Part shown: piece after piece, positions 60,295 to 64,000 of the stretch
How the letters are laid out: every line of letters starts with the position of its first letter
Position numbering within the stretch: the first letter of the stretch is position 1
NCBI GenBank assembly: GCA_964370715.1
Contig: CAYJKJ010000013.1
Location: 1 to 64,000 of the forward strand
Origin: CAYJAY01 sp964370715
GTDB lineage: Bacteria > Bacillota > Clostridia > Oscillospirales > Ruminococcaceae
Length of the DNA: 64,000 nt
Direction of reading: 5' to 3'
The notes under the pieces: model-generated
What the model saw: only the letters and a program-made list of their open reading frames with translations
What the model was told of the DNA's origin: nothing
Database searches by the model: none
Program-made: the position numbers and the translations under genes

Positions 60295-61029
60295 ATGAAC
60301 ATATTGGAAGTTTCGGGTCTTGTGAAAAACTTCGACACCCTAGGTGTTTTAAAAGGGGTGTCTTTTGAGGTTGAACAAGGGGATGTTATAGCGATACTTG
60401 GCGAATCGGGTTCCGGAAAAAGCACATTGCTTCGCTGTTTAATCGGCCTTGAAGAGGTCGACGGCGGTTCGGTTAGTTTTCTTGGAGAACAATATATTCA
60501 AAACGGAAAACCAAAAAGCCCCTCCAGCCTTCGAGAGGCAAATTCTAAAATGGGGATGGTTTTCCAACAATTTAATCTTTTTCCCCATTACACAGTTGCG
60601 CAAAACCTCATAAAACCCTACGAGATGACAGTTAAAGATAATTCGGATGCCAAAGAAAAATGTCAAAAGCTCCTTGAAAAAGTTGGGCTTTCGGACAAAA
60701 CGGACGAATATCCAAGCCGACTTTCGGGCGGACAACAACAACGTGTTGCAATAGCAAGAGCGCTTATGAAACAACCTCAACTCATGTTGTTCGACGAGCC
60801 AACAAGCTCCCTCGACCCTCGTTTAACGGGGGAAGTTTTGCAGATTATGAAAAAATTAGCTAGCGAAAAAATGACGATGTTGGTCGTCACCCACGAAATA
60901 GCGTTTGCAATGGAAGCGGCTACAAAGGTTATATTCATGGCAGACGGCGTTATCGTTGAAGCCGGAACGCCGGAACAGGTTTTGAAAAACCCCAAAAACC
61001 AAGCTACCAGAAGCTTTCTAGGTCTTTAG
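60295..61029 (+). CDS. Polar amino-acid ABC transporter ATP-binding protein
   Basis: The 244-residue protein has Walker A GESGSGKST, Q-loop VFQQFNLFPH, the signature LSGGQQQRVAIARAL, Walker B LMLFDEPTS and the H-loop VTHE, matching the GlnQ type. AAAAGGAGC precedes the ATG. It ends the three-gene transporter operon at a strong terminator. Confidence 0.97.
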   Translation: MNILEVSGLVKNFDTLGVLKGVSFEVEQGDVIAILGESGSGKSTLLRCLIGLEEVDGGSVSFLGEQYIQNGKPKSPSSLREANSKMGMVFQQFNLFPHYTVAQNLIKPYEMTVKDNSDAKEKCQKLLEKVGLSDKTDEYPSRLSGGQQQRVAIARALMKQPQLMLFDEPTSSLDPRLTGEVLQIMKKLASEKMTMLVVTHEIAFAMEAATKVIFMADGVIVEAGTPEQVLKNPKNQATRSFLGL

Positions 61030-61049
61030 AAACTATCGTTGTAATTTTA

Positions 61050-61088
61050 AAAATGAGGTTGCAAAAAACACTTGCAACCTCATTTTTG
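61050..61088. terminator. Bidirectional terminator between convergent genes
   Basis: AAAATGAGGTTGCAA and TTGCAACCTCATTTTT pair perfectly over 15 bp with a 7-base loop, with T on one side and A on the other. Confidence 0.92.
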
Positions 61089-61103
61089 TATTAAATTCTA
61101 TTG

Positions 61104-62321
61104 TTATCTAAACCAATTATCCAACACGATTATATTTTGATAATCATTCTTTTTAACCTTTGTTCTTGCCTTTTGCGCAAGACTGCTTATCGTGTTAACG
61201 TTTAACTGCATAATATCCGCTATCGTCTTATGCCTGAAACCTTGTTGAACCAACATCAAAACTTCGAGTTCTCTTAGAATCGGTTCATAGTAGGAACTTG
61301 TTTTCTTAATGTTTTTGCCCTTCGCCGTGTCGAGGACAACAAAAAACATCTTCCATCTATCAGCCAAAAGCCTCCTATGTTTCGGATAGTATTGCTTAAG
61401 CATAATCTCCATTTGACCGCCAAAGAAAACCAAATATTGAATGAATATAGCTGTAAAATCATATTTTAGCGCAGAGGTGTATATATCATATAAAATTTCT
61501 CTCGATTTTTCAAACTCCCCTGTTCCAACATAGCCTATCGCCCTGAATATCCCATAAATAAGATCATTCATTAAAAAGGTTCCATCCGTCATATAGCTTG
61601 ATGTTCCCTCGCAAAATCCCGCTAGAAACGAATAGCTTCGGTTGTTATGAAGATACCTTGTGTAGGCGTAGGAAGCTGAAATGCGAAATTCGGGATAGAT
61701 TTTCGATAGTTCCCCCTGTTTAATATATTCAGGTGTATTCGAATTTTCAAACAACGACAGATTCCATATAGACCATAATATTTCGACAATCTGTGTGGAT
61801 TTTTCATCATTTTTATATTGTTGCTTTAGTTGTTCCATCTCGATATAACATTCTTTTGCGGATTGATGGTCATGCAAAACCCCGTTGCATATCCAGCGTA
61901 GATGTAGACCCGTCACCGCAAATGTTCCCGTTTTAGGAACTTTATTAATATGTCTTAATGCTTTTTTATAGTTACCTTTTAAAACCTCAACCTCTGCCAA
62001 AAAACAAATCCTTAAAACAGGGTCTTCGATTTCTTCCGCCATCTGTTCAATCGTCTTTTTGCCAAAACGAAATTCATCAAGCACCATTGTCCCGGGGAAA
62101 AGAGTTTTTGCATCTCGGTGCATCTCATAATATTTATCAAACAAACAGGATTCGTCCTCATTCTTTCGAGGATCAAGCGGTTTTTCCGCTTGTTCCGGCA
62201 CCGTCCAAACCGAACCAACCTTAACAGCTCCGTCTATTCTTCCCTTTAAACAATATTCTTGAACCCTCCGTTTTGTAATCCCCCATTTTTCAGCCGCCTG
62301 CAACACCGAGATATAGTTCAT
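61104..62321 (-). CDS. Transcriptional regulator: excisionase-like N-terminus with LuxR-type C-terminal HTH
   Basis: The start MNYISVLQAAEKWGITKRRVQ with AAAGGTG upstream is preferred to the earlier in-frame ATG at 62453. The N-terminus is a MerR/excisionase-like winged helix (WGITKRRVQEYCLKGRI). The C-terminus (REIEVLMLVQQGFRHKTIADIMQLNVNTISSLAQKARTK-like) is a LuxR-type DNA-binding helix-turn-helix; the intervening 280 residues are helical and TPR-like. Two DNA-binding modules in one chain is unusual. The neighbouring, divergently transcribed antiporter gene may be a target. Confidence 0.75.
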   Translation of the reverse strand: MNYISVLQAAEKWGITKRRVQEYCLKGRIDGAVKVGSVWTVPEQAEKPLDPRKNEDESCLFDKYYEMHRDAKTLFPGTMVLDEFRFGKKTIEQMAEEIEDPVLRICFLAEVEVLKGNYKKALRHINKVPKTGTFAVTGLHLRWICNGVLHDHQSAKECYIEMEQLKQQYKNDEKSTQIVEILWSIWNLSLFENSNTPEYIKQGELSKIYPEFRISASYAYTRYLHNNRSYSFLAGFCEGTSSYMTDGTFLMNDLIYGIFRAIGYVGTGEFEKSREILYDIYTSALKYDFTAIFIQYLVFFGGQMEIMLKQYYPKHRRLLADRWKMFFVVLDTAKGKNIKKTSSYYEPILRELEVLMLVQQGFRHKTIADIMQLNVNTISSLAQKARTKVKKNDYQNIIVLDNWFR

Positions 62322-62460
62322 TTCTATACCCACACCTTTCTGTTGTTCTGTATCATCTAACCAATCGTTTTTAACCCTCATTATCTTTTTGTTAATTATA
62401 TACGCATTTGCGAATAGATTCAAGTGTTTTGACAAAATATGTAGCAAAAGCAACGGTTAT

Positions 62461-62525
62461 TTGGTGTTGTGTCGTTTATAATTATAATGTATAATATCTT
62501 GGTGTGCTTTGCCGTAAGGCAAAGA
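62461..62525 (+). promoter_or_regulatory. Probable promoter and leader hairpin of the NhaC-like gene
   Basis: TTGTGT at 62467-62472 and TATAAT at 62490-62495 have a 17-bp spacer; an alternative pair (TTGGTG, TATAAT at 62483) overlaps. The transcript leader has the hairpin CTTTGCC-GTAA-GGCAAAG at 62508-62525. The region is shared with the divergent regulator gene. Confidence 0.5.
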
Positions 62526-62554
62526 TTATGTTAATAAAATTTAGGAAGTAATTT

Positions 62555-63871
62555 ATGCTTGAACTTTTGTTGCTCTTCTTGTTTTCTGTTTCTCTTTTAA
62601 TCTGCATTGCTGTTAATATTAACATAACTATTCCGCTTATTTTTGGGTTTATTTTGTTTTTTGGTTATGGGCTTTTTAAAAAATATAGTTTTAAATCGAT
62701 GATTAAAATGTCGTTCTCGGGGATAGTCACGATAAAGAACCTTCTTTATATCTTTGTTTTAATCGGAGTCATGACATCTTTTTGGCGAGCCGGAGGAACT
62801 GTCGCTTTTATTGTATACTATGCGAGCCTTGTTTTCTCCCCCGATATAATGGTAGTAGCTAGCTTTTTGATATGCTCCGCTGTTTCTATGCTTATGGGAA
62901 CTTCGATGGGAACGGCGGCAACGGTTGGGGTTATATGCATAACCATGTCAAACGCAATGGGCATTCCGCCTCAAATTTCGGGCGGCGCAATATTTGCCGG
63001 CATCTATTATGGCGACCGAGCCTCCCCCATGTCGTCTAGCGCCCTTCTCGTTTGCGAACTAACCAAAACAAACATATATGAAAACGTTAAAAATATGCTT
63101 AAAAATTCTCTTGTTCCAACCGTTATAAGCGTAATTTTATATACCGTTATTTCGTTTATCGTTCCTGCTTCAAACGTAACTAGCGATATAGGCGAGATAT
63201 TTGTCGAAAATTTTTCACTTAACCCTCTAGTGTTGATACCGGCGGCGGTAATTGTTGTTTTGTCTATTCTTCGTTTCAACGTTAAACTAAACATGGCGAT
63301 AAGCATTATCAGCTGTATTCCGATCATTCATTTTGTTCAAGGGATAGAATGGTCTGAAATCGCAAGCATCGCTCTGTTTGGATTTTTTCCCGAAAACAGC
63401 AAGCTTTCCGAGCTTATCGGCGGCGGCGGAATTGTTTCGATGTCGTCGGTCTTGGTCGTTGTCTGCCTTTCCAGTTGTTATGCCGGGATTTTCGAAGGAA
63501 CAAACTATCTTGAGAGCATAAAAAAACATATCGTTGCACTAAGCGAAAAAACAACGATTTTTGGAAGTGTTGTTGTAACATCTATTTTAAGTTCTGCCGT
63601 CGCTTGCAACCAAACGCTTTCGATTATGTTGACCCATCAGCTTTGCAAGGATATCGAACCCGACCGCTCAAAGCTTGCTTTATATATCGAAAACACATCG
63701 GTTATAATTGCGCCGTTAATCCCTTGGTCGATAGCCTCAAGTTTTCCGTTGTCGACAATCAACGCCCCAGTTTCAAGTTTGTTTTTTGCATTTTTTCTCT
63801 TTCTTATCCCTGCTTGGGGTTTGCTGTTATCGATAATCGAAAAAGCAAAAGTTAATAAGACGAGCAAATAA
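62555..63871 (+). CDS. NhaC-family Na+/H+ antiporter
   Basis: The 438-residue protein has about eleven membrane segments. GTSMGTAATVGVICITMS and AGIYYGDRASPMSSSALLV are the two NhaC-type motifs, the second with the D-R-x-S-P ion-site signature. Substrates in the family include sodium/proton and malate-lactate exchange, so the precise ions are not assured. TTAGGAAG precedes the ATG. Confidence 0.9.
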   Translation: MLELLLLFLFSVSLLICIAVNINITIPLIFGFILFFGYGLFKKYSFKSMIKMSFSGIVTIKNLLYIFVLIGVMTSFWRAGGTVAFIVYYASLVFSPDIMVVASFLICSAVSMLMGTSMGTAATVGVICITMSNAMGIPPQISGGAIFAGIYYGDRASPMSSSALLVCELTKTNIYENVKNMLKNSLVPTVISVILYTVISFIVPASNVTSDIGEIFVENFSLNPLVLIPAAVIVVLSILRFNVKLNMAISIISCIPIIHFVQGIEWSEIASIALFGFFPENSKLSELIGGGGIVSMSSVLVVVCLSSCYAGIFEGTNYLESIKKHIVALSEKTTIFGSVVVTSILSSAVACNQTLSIMLTHQLCKDIEPDRSKLALYIENTSVIIAPLIPWSIASSFPLSTINAPVSSLFFAFFLFLIPAWGLLLSIIEKAKVNKTSK

Positions 63872-63945
63872 GCATTTTTTCACTGGCAACTAATCCCATA
63901 GTTGTTAATTTTTTGTGCAATATACACTTTTTTTTGAGAAATCAT

Positions 63946-63974
63946 TTGACAATAGTTATAAACGAGTGTATAAT
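63946..63974 (+). promoter_or_regulatory. Consensus sigma-A promoter reading out of the window
   Basis: TTGACA (63946-63951) and TATAAT (63969-63974) are both perfect with a 17-bp spacer. The transcribed gene lies beyond base 64000. Confidence 0.85.
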
Positions 63975-64000
63975 TTGTAACAATCTAGTTTAATGTACTA

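Overview
The window reads as a chromosomal segment of a low-GC, anaerobic Gram-positive bacterium of the Clostridia. Supporting signs are a T-box leader ahead of pheST, a reverse-type rubrerythrin beside a PerR/Fur-like regulator, an FtsK/SpoIIIE translocase, mini-RNase III, ECF vitamin transporters, TTG starts with strong Shine-Dalgarno sites, and sigma-A promoters with 16-17 bp spacers. A run of exactly 100 N inside a tandem repeat (34458-34557) shows a scaffolded draft assembly. The species cannot be named from the sequence alone.

Region 1 (1-8.4 kb) is accessory DNA. It holds the end of a ParM-like actin gene, a ParR-like partner, a phased iteron cluster that could be their centromere, and a MobV/Pre-type relaxase. 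A compact restriction-modification island follows: XRE regulator, Vsr-like endonuclease, C5-methyltransferase and HpaII-like endonuclease, then a second endonuclease/C5-methyltransferase pair, an unrecognised membrane protein and an attenuator-like leader.

Region 2 (8.6-15.8 kb) continues the defence island with a single-chain GmrSD-like (DUF262/DUF1524) enzyme, an orphan prepilin, an McrC/McrB pair in which McrB also carries Mrr-N-like and EVE-like modules, and a tRNA-Ser at the island edge. The strategies are thus two restriction-modification systems that protect self by 5-methylcytosine, and two modification-dependent (type IV) systems.

Region 3 (16-31.2 kb) has a glycosyltransferase, the PerR-rubrerythrin pair, a rhomboid-like protein that seems to lack its catalytic residues, tRNA-Leu, and then an 11.5-kb same-strand operon: MoxR AAA+ ATPase, DUF5682, vWA, double-SWIM protein, a small unknown, and two DUF4132 proteins. 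It matches the content of the poorly understood E. coli yehI/yehLMPQ (molR) locus and the MoxR-vWA 'ternary' systems. This is the strongest candidate for an exciting, little-characterised system.

Region 4 (31.2-64 kb) is mostly core: a YiaK-like reductase, an Spx/ArsC-like protein, an ECF S-component facing a MocR/PdxR-like regulator, a CMP-kinase-like protein, a surface NlpC/P60-like protein, a tiny Asn/Ser/Lys-rich protein, mrnC, obgE, rpmA, rplU, birA-bioY, an aldo/keto reductase, ftsK, uppP, mgsA, an HPr-like protein, acpS, T-box-pheST, a MATE exporter, folC, a polar amino-acid ABC transporter, a regulator and an NhaC-like antiporter. Two loci (34.3 and 40.8 kb) carry a modular structured repeat with compensatory changes, and three loci carry short palindromic 'word' hairpins.
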